A stretch of DNA of 64,000 bases from contig JAKSXM010000132.1 of NCBI GenBank assembly GCA_022575985.1, positions 7,254,001 to 7,318,000 on the forward strand, read 5' to 3'. This DNA comes from Anagrus nilaparvatae. Its lineage: Eukaryota; Arthropoda; Insecta; Hymenoptera; Mymaridae. Positions 48,668-58,056 of this stretch are shown here, piece by piece. Within the stretch, counting starts at the first letter, position 1. Each line of letters begins with the position of its first letter. The translations under genes and the position numbers were made by a program. The notes beneath the pieces were generated by a model. That model saw only the letters and a program-made list of their open reading frames with translations, searched no databases and was not told the origin of the DNA.

Positions 48668-49370
48668 TTGAAAATATCAAACGACCACCCTTATTTAGGT
48701 TTCAAAAACTTAATATTTTGTATTACACAAGATTTATATCCTACTGAAGTATTAAAGAACTTAATTGAGAGACAATATTTAAGTATTAATGATTTAAAAA
48801 GACAAAAACCGCAAGTTGGTGAAGTAATAATCCTAGATTATAAAAATAAAAAATTAATAGCTCTAATTATAAAACCTTATGTAGACACAAATAATTTAAA
48901 AAAAGATTTAGAAAAATGTCTAAACCTTAGGAAAGATTATAGACAAATTACAACTTAAGGAAATCGGAATAATAAGATACTTAGATTTAATGACACAATT
49001 ACAAGTTTTTAGATTTATTGAATCACTAAATGAGGTTTTCGAGGGAGAAAAAATCAAAGCTACATTTTATAATGACAATCAGAAAATACCGCCAGTTCAC
49101 GAGAGATTTAGACTAATTAAACAATTTCATACTAGTACCATTGGTGCACATTATGGAATGACTAAAACTTATCATAGAATAATTAAAGAATATTACTGGA
49201 AATTTATGCGAGCTGAAATTAATCATTTTATAAAATGTTGCCCAGTTTGTCAAAAGACAAAAATAAGTAGATCTAAAATTCACCAAAGTATGGTTATAAC
49301 GGATACACCTACGAGAGCTTTCGACAAAATTATTTTAGATCTTCACGGAAAATTACTTCCCTCATACTAA
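48668..49370 (+). pseudogene. Macro-like domain joined to gypsy integrase N-terminal domain
   Basis: Two frames, 48668-48958 and 48990-49370, separated by a TAA and shift, form one protein. The first 140 residues look like a worn macro (ADP-ribose-binding) domain: LIFCITQDLYPTEVL, QKPQVGEVIILDYKNKK, then KEIGIIRYLD and FEGEKIKATFYND at the end. I recall similar macro-like segments between RNase H and integrase in some hymenopteran gypsy elements. Next comes an H2C2 zinc-binding integrase domain (FHTSTIGAHYGMTKTYHRI...CCPVCQKTK) and the start of the integrase core (TPTRAFDKIILDLHG), cut off at 49370. RT and RNase H are absent from the expected position upstream. Confidence 0.6.
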
Positions 49371-49699
49371 TATTATATTTGACATAAAACTAATAGATGA
49401 TGCATACCTCATTTGCAAAAAATTGCTCATAAATACGTTGATTTTCATCTGTAGAATCCATTATTGTGTATGGCCAACCTAATTTATAAATCTGTTTTAC
49501 CAGCAGGTAAAAAGTCTACAAAAATTAATGTAGAAAAATAGAGGGCGCAGTTATCTGAAGGTTGGCCATACACAAATATGTCTATCCATACATATACATA
49601 TATTGGTGTATGTGGCTATTGTAGAACCTGCCTCAGTCCTATATCACTATTGCAACAGTACCTATTTATTATTATTTAAAAACTAAAATTTTTTGGACA
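49371..49699. other. Spacer before the MCM5-like gene
   Basis: An inverted pair, GTGTATGGCCAACCT near 49467 and AGGTTGGCCATACAC near 49560, bounds a segment of about 110 bases and could be a small inverted-repeat element. A (CATA)n-like tract is near 49590. The upstream region of the MCM5-like gene would lie here. Confidence 0.45.
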
Positions 49700-51538
49700 A
49701 TGGAGTTAGTTAATGAAGAAATGCAGACTTCTTTTATAGATTTTGTGCATCGTTTTTATGATGAACAGAATATGCGTATTTATTATGATATGCTCAAAAA
49801 TAATATTTATAGTGAAAAATATTTTGTAGATATTAAAATGACAGATATATCTTTATTTAATAAACATCTTTGCGATTATATAATAAAAAACGTAGGAACA
49901 TTTAATCAAGATTTGGAGGTTTCCTTATGCAAATTTGCAAAAGAAACTTTTGTTGATTTAAAATTGAAAGTCTATAAAAATACCAATTAAGAATCCGCTG
50001 GAAGAAATTAAGTTGCCGAAAATATGTAAGGAGAATCTTAAAGAATGTGGGACAGATCCCTATTTAATAAATAATCTGTCGTCATATATTACTACAAGGG
50101 AATTCATTTTGCAAAGTGTTTCTTCCCAAAAAACTTATAAACTTTTCACGCAAGAAGAACTTTGCAATAATTTCTCTTTAGGACAAAAAGTGACAATTAC
50201 AGGTGTATTAAAAATTATCTGTATTGTAAACAAATTTGGTGAATCAAAAGACTGGACGAAAAGAAGCCTTACTTATTTACAAGTTTTAGGTGAAGCAGCT
50301 TGCCAAAAACTGACCATACCACAAAGCATACAATTTGATGTACAAAAATTTAAAACATTTGCCGCTAATCCAAAGGTTTACAAAGAAATTATTAATTTGA
50401 TTGCTCCGAATATTTTCGGTTACGACATAATCAAAAAATCAATAGCTTGCATGCTATTTGGAGGGACACCAAAAAAATTGTCTAACGGAATAATTTTGCG
50501 TGGAGTTATTAATATTTTATTAATTGGAGATCCAGGAACCGCTAAATCCCATTTATTAAAATTTATTGAAAAAATATCCAGCCGAAATTTGTACACTTCA
50601 GGCAAATCGACGTCTGCTGCAGGAATAACTGCAGCTGTTATTAAAAACCCAGAAACAGTGAGTAACACTAATTTCATACAACAAAATTGTATATTGTACA
50701 TATAATATACTGTAAAGCATTCCCACTTATTAAATTGCAATACAATAAATCCTCAGATTTTGACATCTTAAAGATGCATAATCTAATGTTTTTAATAAAT
50801 TTTTACTAGGGAGCATTTATGGTTCAACCTGGCGCATTAGTCCGAGCAAGCGGAGCATGTGTTGCAATTGATGAATTTGAAAAAATGACAGACGAAGACC
50901 GTGTAGCGATACACGAAGCCATGGAACAACAAACGATTAGTATTTCCAAAGCTGGCATCAATTGCAGTTTCCGTACCGATTGCTCGGTATTAGCGGCAGC
51001 AAATCCCATTAATGGGATTTGGGATGATATGGAGGAAAACATAAATCTTTCACAACCAATATTATCTAGATTTGATTTAATTCATGTCGTTAAACAGAGT
51101 AAGGATTCAGAGTTGGTTAAAGAATTAGCGAAACGAATCCTGGAAAATCATCTCTCCGATGCTGATGGTTTAGATAACTATGAAGAAAAATTAATATTTT
51201 TAAAAGATTACATCGACTTCTGCAGACAGTAAGTTTTTTAGTTATTCATTACCATTTCAATTTTATAAAACATAAAAAAATTTATTTTATAATTTATAGA
51301 ACATGTTCACCAAAGCTGAGCGAAGAAGGTCGCTTTTTAATTGAAACGAAGTTTCGCACACTAATCTCTTAAGGCAAAAAAAAATAAAAATGTTACTATC
51401 ACTTTGAGACATCTGGAAGGCATTATAAGACTGAGTGAAGCATTAGCAAAAATGCAACTGCAAGATATAGTAACGGAATACCATGCTACTGAAGCTATAC
51501 AACTATTTCTAGACTCAACAATAAATTGTTTTAAATAA
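49700..51538 (+). pseudogene. MCM5-like: Divergent MCM5-like helicase gene, frameshifted
   Basis: MCM5 is one subunit of the MCM2-7 replicative helicase. Exons: 49700-50657, 50810-51238, 51300-51538, with GT-AG introns (donors GTGAGT and GTAAGT). The N-terminal part (FIDFVHRFYDEQN...) resembles MCM5 domain A. A frameshift near 49975 follows, and the zinc-finger/OB region is almost entirely missing. The ATPase core is well kept: Walker A GDPGTAKS at 50526-50549, Walker B IDEFEKM near 50867, HEAMEQQTISISKAG, LAAANP, arginine finger SRFD at 51065-51076. The C-terminal winged-helix block ([19 protein letters not shown]) is out of frame after TAA at about 51370, next to a run of nine A bases. Two or more frame breaks and the lost domain indicate a pseudogene or a strongly diverged paralogue. 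Introns argue against a retrocopy. Confidence 0.75.
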
Positions 51539-51567
51539 GGTCTAAATAATGTATGTTTGCCAATACT

Positions 51568-52813
51568 TGTGACGGGGGCCGTCACTTTGTAATTTATTTT
51601 CAGGAAATTTATTATTGTAAAATAAAATCAAAATATAAGGCATTATTATTATTATTATTTTATATGTAAAATTTAAAATAAAGAGAGGAACGAGAGAAAA
51701 GAGAGAGATCGAGAGGTGAAGGAGTGCGCGCGCATCAAGAGAGTTTCCGGCATCTTCGGGCCCGACGGGCGAAGAGACGCCGACCGGCATTGCATAGCCG
51801 ACGCTTATACGAGTAGGCTGTGCGTATGTGCTCCGTTTTATAGAATCACATTTTTACTCTTTTTTATAATGACGGATAATTAGTTTAGTGATTACTTATT
51901 GTTGTAATATCTAATTGGTGACGCTTAAGCATAATAATTGAGTTCACCTCGCATAATTCTTGTAGCGAATTACTCGCTACTTTAGCTTTTGTTTCATCCG
52001 TGCGCGCACGACTTATTATACCGACGCCATTACGGCTCGGTTGCAAAGACTGTGTTAGTGATAATCGTGCGTTATATCCACGAAAATTATAATAATTAAT
52101 TATCATTAGAATTCCAACAGTAAGGTGACAGTGATTAAATAAAAATTACGATTCTTATCAGAAATACTGTGGCAAGTGTAATTCTCTTAGAATTCACACG
52201 ACGAACACTGAAAAGGTCTTATTTTCGCACCACGAACATTGAAGTGGTCGTTCGCACCGCGAACATTTATGTGGTCGTGCTTATTAAAAATTAAATAAGG
52301 TTAAATAACACCCAATTAGGCATAACAATTATACCTATATATTCGGTATAATTGATAATTAGGCATCCAGCGTCCATTATATATATATTTCCAAGAAGAA
52401 GCCAATAAGAAGGGGAGGTAGCAAGAAGACGACAACATCATCGTGCGCGACCATACTTCTCTCTCGCTCTCTCTCTTGTGCACATTTATTGTAAGTCATT
52501 TGTATTATTAAGTTTATTTTATATTTAGTATTTGGCAGATTTTTAGGCAATTTTGTATATGTTTATATCGCGGAAAGACGACCCGAGTTGTCTCATGTAC
52601 TTTTTATTAACGGGCAAATCAAATGGATAGATACGGGTTTCAACTTAATTAATTTTAGTATTTTTGGCAATTTTTAAAATAAATTGCCTGGCGCTCATTA
52701 TACGGCATTTTGTACATATTTAGTTTTCTTATTCGTTAATAAAATTTATTATTGTTATTTTTTTTTAAATAAATTGTGTAAAATTTCATTTCATGGAAAC
52801 CCCGACCATCACA
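51568..52813 (+). mobile_element. 5' LTR of the double-protease Ty3/gypsy element
   Basis: The 1,246-base segment starts TGTGACGGGGGCCGTCAC and ends GACCATCACA, directly followed by a primer-binding site. It begins 29 bases after the MCM5-like stop. It is GC-rich in parts (about 51690-51830), with repeated CGCGAACATT/CGTGCT pieces near 52210-52280. No second copy is found downstream of pol inside the window, so LTR status rests on the termini and the adjacent primer site. Confidence 0.65.
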
Positions 52814-52814
52814 A

Positions 52815-52836
52815 TGGCGCTTCCAACGTTTGGGGT
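52815..52836 (+). other. Gypsy primer-binding site (tRNA-Lys-like)
   Basis: TGGCGCTTCCAACGTTTGGG lies one base after the LTR end. It resembles the TGGCGCCCAACGTGGGG type complementary to the 3' end of tRNA-Lys, with a two-base expansion. Confidence 0.6.
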
Positions 52837-53034
52837 CGCGATAGTCAATTAAGGCATCCATTTTGTATTTCAAAATTATTCAGCCATTTTTTTTTATTTT
52901 CTATCTTTTTCTTTTTTTTATAATACGCAAAAATTTCTTTTTTTTTTATAATACATAAAATTTCTTTTTTTTTGTAATACTTCTTTTTTCCGGTTCCCGG
53001 GTAAACATATTTTTAGTAAGCTAAAAATTTATTT

Positions 53035-53450
53035 TTGGAAAACCATATAAGTGCGACTTTTGCTTTGGAGTGAAAATTCAATAATTATTAGAATTATTTG
53101 GTGAAAAACCACATAAATGTGCAATTTTTTTTTTATTCACTTTAATAAAAAGACGTACTTGAGAATTTTTTAAAATTATTTGATTCACATTGGTGAAAGA
53201 CCTTTTGAATGTTTATATTGTTTTTTTTTTTTAATAAAATTAAACGGCTGAACTAATTTTTTTTTCCGTACACATAGGTGAAAAACCTTATACATTTTAC
53301 ATTATTTTTTTTTGTATTTAGGCAAAATAGAAAATCATCATATAAATTTTAGTTCACAGAAGTGAAAAACCTTACGAATGCGAATAGTGTGAATTTTTTT
53401 TTATTTTTCTTAAAACTACACTGGTGAAAAACCATTTAAATGTATTTTGA
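53035..53450 (+). pseudogene. Relic of a C2H2 zinc-finger array
   Basis: Six decayed copies of the HTGEKPYKC linker can be read in shifting frames: GKPYKC near 53038, GEKPHKC near 53102, HIGERPFEC near 53187, HIGEKPYT near 53272, HRSEKPYEC near 53360 and HTGEKPFKC near 53420. Spacing varies around the standard 84-base finger length. The cysteines and histidines between linkers are mostly lost into A/T runs, and no open frame remains. It lies inside the gypsy leader, between primer site and gag. Confidence 0.6.
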
Positions 53451-53830
53451 AAAAAATAATTATTTTTACATTTAATTAATATTATATGGCAAAAACAAGT
53501 TTAAATTCAATATTTGTTTAAAAATTAACCTTTTTTACCACAATTCGTACATAAAACTTAAAATATCTCATTCAAGCTTTAGTTTTTTTTGAAATTGGAT
53601 TTGACCTAATTTTGTGAATTTTTTAGTACGGGTTATTTCCAATTAAATTTAGTATCAAACTTATTTGTGCAAAAGATTTAATAATTTTTTTTTTAAGTTA
53701 ATTATCTCGCCAACCATTATTGGCATTACAAAGCTTGCGGTTTAAGTGTATGATTGTGGGATTTAGGGAGTTTAAATAGATATTTTATTTTTACTACAAT
53801 TTGAAATAAAACATTTGTAAATTAATAGTA

Positions 53831-54073
53831 ATGTCTAGCCAAATTCGTAGAATCATTTGCGATTTCTCAATTACTAATAATATTGAACTCACTTATGTAT
53901 CGTTTTACTCTGAATATATGAGTTTTCACGTTCGCTTACCTAACGCAATACATAATAATTTAGGCAATTTTTTAATTTTAATTATTATTTGTATGCTTTT
54001 ATTAGTAATTGTAATCGAATCAATTAGATTAGTTCATAATTCTTTATCAATTATAACAAGGGCCCTTCATTAA
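53831..54073 (+). CDS. Small membrane-protein-like frame in the gypsy leader (80 aa)
   Basis: ATG in reasonable context (AGTAATGTC) opens an 80-codon frame. Residues 43-62 (NFLILIIICMLLLVIVIESI) form one strong membrane segment. A short polar N-terminal half precedes it and a 17-residue tail follows. It has no recognised family. It may be a leader ORF of the retroelement or a chance hydrophobic frame in AT-rich DNA. Confidence 0.3.
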   Translation: MSSQIRRIICDFSITNNIELTYVSFYSEYMSFHVRLPNAIHNNLGNFLILIIICMLLLVIVIESIRLVHNSLSIITRALH

Positions 54074-54387
54074 TTTAAGTAAAAATCTGTACTTACACGC
54101 GCGTTTACGTTATTGCCAAATATTAAATATAAGATAAATTGGCAATAAGCAGGAAGCTGCGCGTATAAAGAAATATTATTAGCTAAATAAAATAATTGAG
54201 AAAAGAAAACCTAATGACTTCTTGTGGTATCGATCAATGATAAAAAAAAAATTTTTAGAAAAGAACATTTACGTTTTTTTTTTGCTCTATTTTCCTGCTT
54301 ATTGTTTAGCATTAAGTATAAGTAATTTGGAGTAATCATTTATCTAATTTTACTATATTTTATTATTAATATAATTTGCATTATTAA

Positions 54388-55575
54388 CATGGAACATGTT
54401 TATAGGGAGGGGGTACTTCAGAACTGGAAAATTAAGGGGGGGGGGTCAAATATGTCCTTTTTAAGGGGGGGGTCAAATTTGTCCTTTTTAAGGGGGGGGG
54501 GGTCAAATTTGTCCTTTTTAAGGGGGGGGGGTCAAATTTGTCCTTTTTAAGGGGGGGGGTCAAATGGGACTTAGAATATTTTCGATTTAGGGACCTTTGG
54601 TGCAGAAGTACTTAGGGAGCATTGGTGCAGAAGTACCTAGGGACCTATGGTGCAGAAGCCCCTAAAGACCTTTGGTACAGAAGTACCTAGAGACCTATGG
54701 TGCAAAAGTCTCTAAAGACCTTTGGTGCAGAAGTACTTAGGGAGCATTGGTGCAGAAGTCCCTAAAGACCTTTGGTGCAGAAGTACCTAGGGACCTATGG
54801 TGCAGGAGTCTCTAAAGACATTTGGTGCAGAAGTACTTAGGAAGCATTGGTGTAGAAGTACCTAGGGACCTATGGTGCAGAAGTCCCTAAAGACCTTTGG
54901 TGCAGAAGTACCTAGGGTGCAGAAGTCTCTAAAGACCTTTGGTGCAGAAGTACCTAGGGACCTATGATGCAGAAGTCCCTAAAGACCTTTGGTGCAGAAA
55001 TAACTAGAAACCTTAGGTGCAGAAGTACCTAGGGACCTATGGTGCAGAAGTCCCTAAAGACCTTTGGTGCAGAAGTACCTAGGGACCATTGGTGCAGAAG
55101 TCTCTAAAGAACTTTAGTGCAGAAATACTTGGATATAAATGGGTCAAAATTGTCCTTTTTAAGGGGGGGGTCAAATTTGTCATTTTTAAGGGGGGGGGGT
55201 CAAATTTGTCCTTTTTAAGGGGGGGGTCCCTTAGGTAAGTATATATAAATAAATAAAATACTTTTAAAAGACTTTGAAAAATCTGGGCTTAAGGACTTAG
55301 GATAATACAGGTTTATGAACTTAGAATAATATTGATTTAGGGACTTGGAATAATTCAGGTTCAGGGACTTATAATAATTCAGGTTTAGGGAATCGAAATA
55401 GTTTGGGTTTAGAATCTTAACAACTAGTAAGGTGATAATTACAAATCACAACAATAGAAAATTGTATTGTAATGTTGAGTAACATTTGTATTATATCTAG
55501 TCCTCATTTGGAAGTAAACATGTTCCATGCATTTAGGTTGTGTTTACACAAACCGGTTATAAGTTTTTTCTTGCC
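54388..55575 (+). mobile_element. Truncated third copy of the CATGGAACATGTT TTAA element
   Basis: TTAA at 54384-54387 precedes CATGGAACATGTT. The first 200 bases match the copy at 14474, with G runs expanded to nine or more and the GGGGTCAAATTTGTCC unit repeated. The internal inverse end motif is at about 55517, followed by the CCGGTTATAAGTTTTTT block near 55553, after which similarity stops. The second half and right end are missing. It inserted in the leader of the gypsy element. Confidence 0.65.
54594..55140. repeat. 25 bp minisatellite inside the third TTAA-element copy
   Basis: About 21 copies of a unit near GACCTTTGGTGCAGAAGT plus ACCTAGG or CCCTAAA, alternating to give a 50-base higher-order unit. 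The same site in the other two copies has only short, weakly repeated GATTTAGGGACTTAGAAT sequence, so this is a copy-specific expansion. Confidence 0.85.
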
Positions 55576-55870
55576 TTATTGAAATTGCTGGATTTTCTTC
55601 CCTCATTTTCCATATTACCCTATATTCTTACCATAAATATATTATATATATATATATACACACAAAAAAAAAATCATAAATAAATTTCAGTACTAATTAA
55701 AATAATTATTTCTTTATGGTATATATATATTTATACACACAGTAACATACTGCTTCACATGCGCATTTATAAGGCATAACTAAGGCTTTAAATAGATTTT
55801 TTTTTTTTTCTTTTGATTATTTCGAATTTTATTTTGGCAATCCTTAATTTATTTTAAGCCATAAGTAAAC

Positions 55871-57862
55871 ATGTCAGACTCATCGAAAAACTCTGACAAT
55901 ACCCATTCTGCTCTTACCCTTCAGGCAATAAAGGACATATTCGTAATCGAGAATATCGATACTTCGGGCTCTGAATCTGAAATAAGGCAACGCTATAGAA
56001 CGTATGAGAGGCAGAGGCGCCGAGCCCATCAATTTGAACTTCCAAAAACTGTATCAGGAACCGAAGAGAAGGAAGTGGAAAATATTAATTTAGAAGAATC
56101 ACCAACTGATACTCAAGTTGAAGAAACACAAAATGGTTCTGAAGATGTACAAAATTCAAATGAGGCAAGCGGCGCCCCTCCTACAAATAATTACGATAAA
56201 ACCCAATATAATAACCCTTATAATTTTGAAGATGTTTATTTTCAATATGAGAGTATCAATGACCTTAACCTTAATAAAAATAATCCACAACCGGTTATTA
56301 CTCAAAATTCGCGTGAAAACAATAATAATAAAAATATATCTAATAAAAATTATGGCGCTTATCCTAAAAATGTAGAAGAAAATAGAACTAAGGCACGCGT
56401 TAAGCACCTAGAAATCTTAATGGCAGAGTTATTACCAGGTGGTATATCAGCATACTCGGTCCAAGACCTTGAAGCAATAAAAAAATTTAGTGTAAATAGA
56501 TTAAGGCAAAATTTAACGCATGCTTCACAAGGCCTTGAAATAGGAGCTTCTGCACCAACTAATAATTCGACTAATCCACAGAATGAACTTAATTTAGGTT
56601 CATATAATAATTTTACATTCCCTGACCCAGATCAAAATACAACCGCGCTACGCAATACAATAGTAAATCCGCGTACATTAGGCAATATAAAACAAGTCGG
56701 AAATCATCCACTATTATCTAGAACACAACATGAAAACTTATTAGATGGACCTGAAGAAAATACAAAATCAGATCGCCATTCTAGATTCTCATTAAATCAT
56801 CATCCTTTATCAACAAATATTGAATTAGGCAGACAAAGTCGAATATGTCAACAACTTAGGGACCATAAAGTCCAATTTTTTGGCAACACAGGGGAAGATC
56901 CTGAAATTTTTCTTGAAAAATTACTGGAAGTTTCACAGAGTTTAGGACTAAGTGAAATAGAAATCATTCGAAATCTCCCAGTAATCTTAAAAGGCTCAGC
57001 TCACGGCTGGTATCGTATTTATTATAGAGATTGGCGGACATATGAAGACTTTGTAAATGCCTTACTAGATGAGTATGAATTGTTAGACAGACAAGAAAGA
57101 CTCATGCAACGTATCTACGCTAGAAAACAAGCAAAGAGCGAAAATATAACTAGTTTTATAACATCAATAAGGACTCTTTTTAATAAATTAGAACTGGAGA
57201 TCCCACTAAAGCGACAACTAGACATCACATTTTCAAATTTACATCCTGACGTTTTAAGAGGTATAAATAGATACCAATTTACAAATTTTAAGGAACTGTC
57301 CATCGTATGCAAACAAAAAGAATTGAAAAATGTTTATATAAATGAATATAAGGCACCTCCAGTGAAAAATAATAAGAAAAGTAATGGTAACGATGCAGAA
57401 AGTTCTGCAGCCGTACAACACACTCAAGAAGTAGCAGCAGCGGCTTTGCCTAGCAATAAGCCAAATAATACCTATACAAAACCTAATAATAAATCAGGCA
57501 GTAGTACTTATAATAATACGGCACAAATAAATACTGATAATAACAAACAAAAAGAAGTAAAACAAAAAAATTCTAATAATAAAACTAAACAAGCAAATCC
57601 TGCAAATACTAATAGTCAAAATAAGCAAGAATCAGGCAATACAGATAAGAATAAAGAAAATTCTTCTAGTAAAAGTAATACGGCAAATAAGTCTAAGGCA
57701 ATCTGTTATAAATGTAAGAAACAAGGCCACATATTTAAAGATTGTAGGTCTGAAATTAAAAAAATTTTCTGCTATGGCTGTGGTCAAGATGGAGTAATTC
57801 GTCCTAAGTGCGAAAAGTGTAAGGTAACCACTCAGGAAAACCAGGAGGGGGGCCAACAGTAA
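55871..57862 (+). CDS. gag: Ty3/gypsy Gag, 663 aa
   Basis: The ATG at 55871 opens an uninterrupted frame. Residues 1-60 form a charged helix-rich region. Asn-rich linkers follow. A retrotransposon Gag domain spans roughly residues 325-495 (EDPEIFLEKLLEV, LKGSAHGWYRIYYRDW, YARKQAKSENITSFI). After an Asn/Lys-rich linker come two zinc knuckles near residues 610 and 632: CYKCKKQGHIFKDC is complete, whereas CYGCGQDGVIRPKC has Val in place of the zinc-binding His. The frame ends in EGGQQ just after a slippery heptamer, which would feed the pol frame. The intact frame implies a fairly recent insertion. Confidence 0.85.
   Translation: MSDSSKNSDNTHSALTLQAIKDIFVIENIDTSGSESEIRQRYRTYERQRRRAHQFELPKTVSGTEEKEVENINLEESPTDTQVEETQNGSEDVQNSNEASGAPPTNNYDKTQYNNPYNFEDVYFQYESINDLNLNKNNPQPVITQNSRENNNNKNISNKNYGAYPKNVEENRTKARVKHLEILMAELLPGGISAYSVQDLEAIKKFSVNRLRQNLTHASQGLEIGASAPTNNSTNPQNELNLGSYNNFTFPDPDQNTTALRNTIVNPRTLGNIKQVGNHPLLSRTQHENLLDGPEENTKSDRHSRFSLNHHPLSTNIELGRQSRICQQLRDHKVQFFGNTGEDPEIFLEKLLEVSQSLGLSEIEIIRNLPVILKGSAHGWYRIYYRDWRTYEDFVNALLDEYELLDRQERLMQRIYARKQAKSENITSFITSIRTLFNKLELEIPLKRQLDITFSNLHPDVLRGINRYQFTNFKELSIVCKQKELKNVYINEYKAPPVKNNKKSNGNDAESSAAVQHTQEVAAAALPSNKPNNTYTKPNNKSGSSTYNNTAQINTDNNKQKEVKQKNSNNKTKQANPANTNSQNKQESGNTDKNKENSSSKSNTANKSKAICYKCKKQGHIFKDCRSEIKKIFCYGCGQDGVIRPKCEKCKVTTQENQEGGQQ
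57847..57853 (+). promoter_or_regulatory. Candidate -1 ribosomal frameshift heptamer
   Basis: G GGG GGC in the gag frame fits the X XXY YYZ rule. A one-base backward slip reads GGPTVNISELV and continues for about 67 codons past the gag stop at 57860. It lies 7 bases before the stop. Confidence 0.55.
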
Positions 57863-58056
57863 ACATCTCTGAGTTGGTCCCCAGTCAGAAATTCCAAGCT
57901 AAAGTTAAGAAGAAAAATGTAAATAGAAAATCGAATAAGGCAAATTTAAATATAGATAAGGCAGAAGATTTTTATAAAAATAATAATCTGGAAAATATTC
58001 TAGAAAAACCTAATAAAAATGCTTCTGCTGATGTAAATAATATATTAAGTTGTTAA
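57850..58056 (+). CDS. Trans-frame segment between gag and pol
   Basis: In the -1 frame relative to gag this runs from the slippery site to TAA at 58054-58056. It is Lys/Asn-rich (VKKKNVNRKSNKANLN) without a known domain. The pol frame is another -1 step and overlaps its end at 58050. So either two consecutive -1 shifts are used, in gag/pro/pol style, or a one-base indel near 58050 has separated this segment from pol. Confidence 0.5.
   Translation, partial: GPTVNISELVPSQKFQAKVKKKNVNRKSNKANLNIDKAEDFYKNNNLENILEKPNKNASADVNNILSC

Noticed and set aside
54594..55140. CRISPR-like regular repeats
   Set aside because: Adjacent 25-base units with no unique spacers, in a eukaryotic mobile element: a minisatellite.
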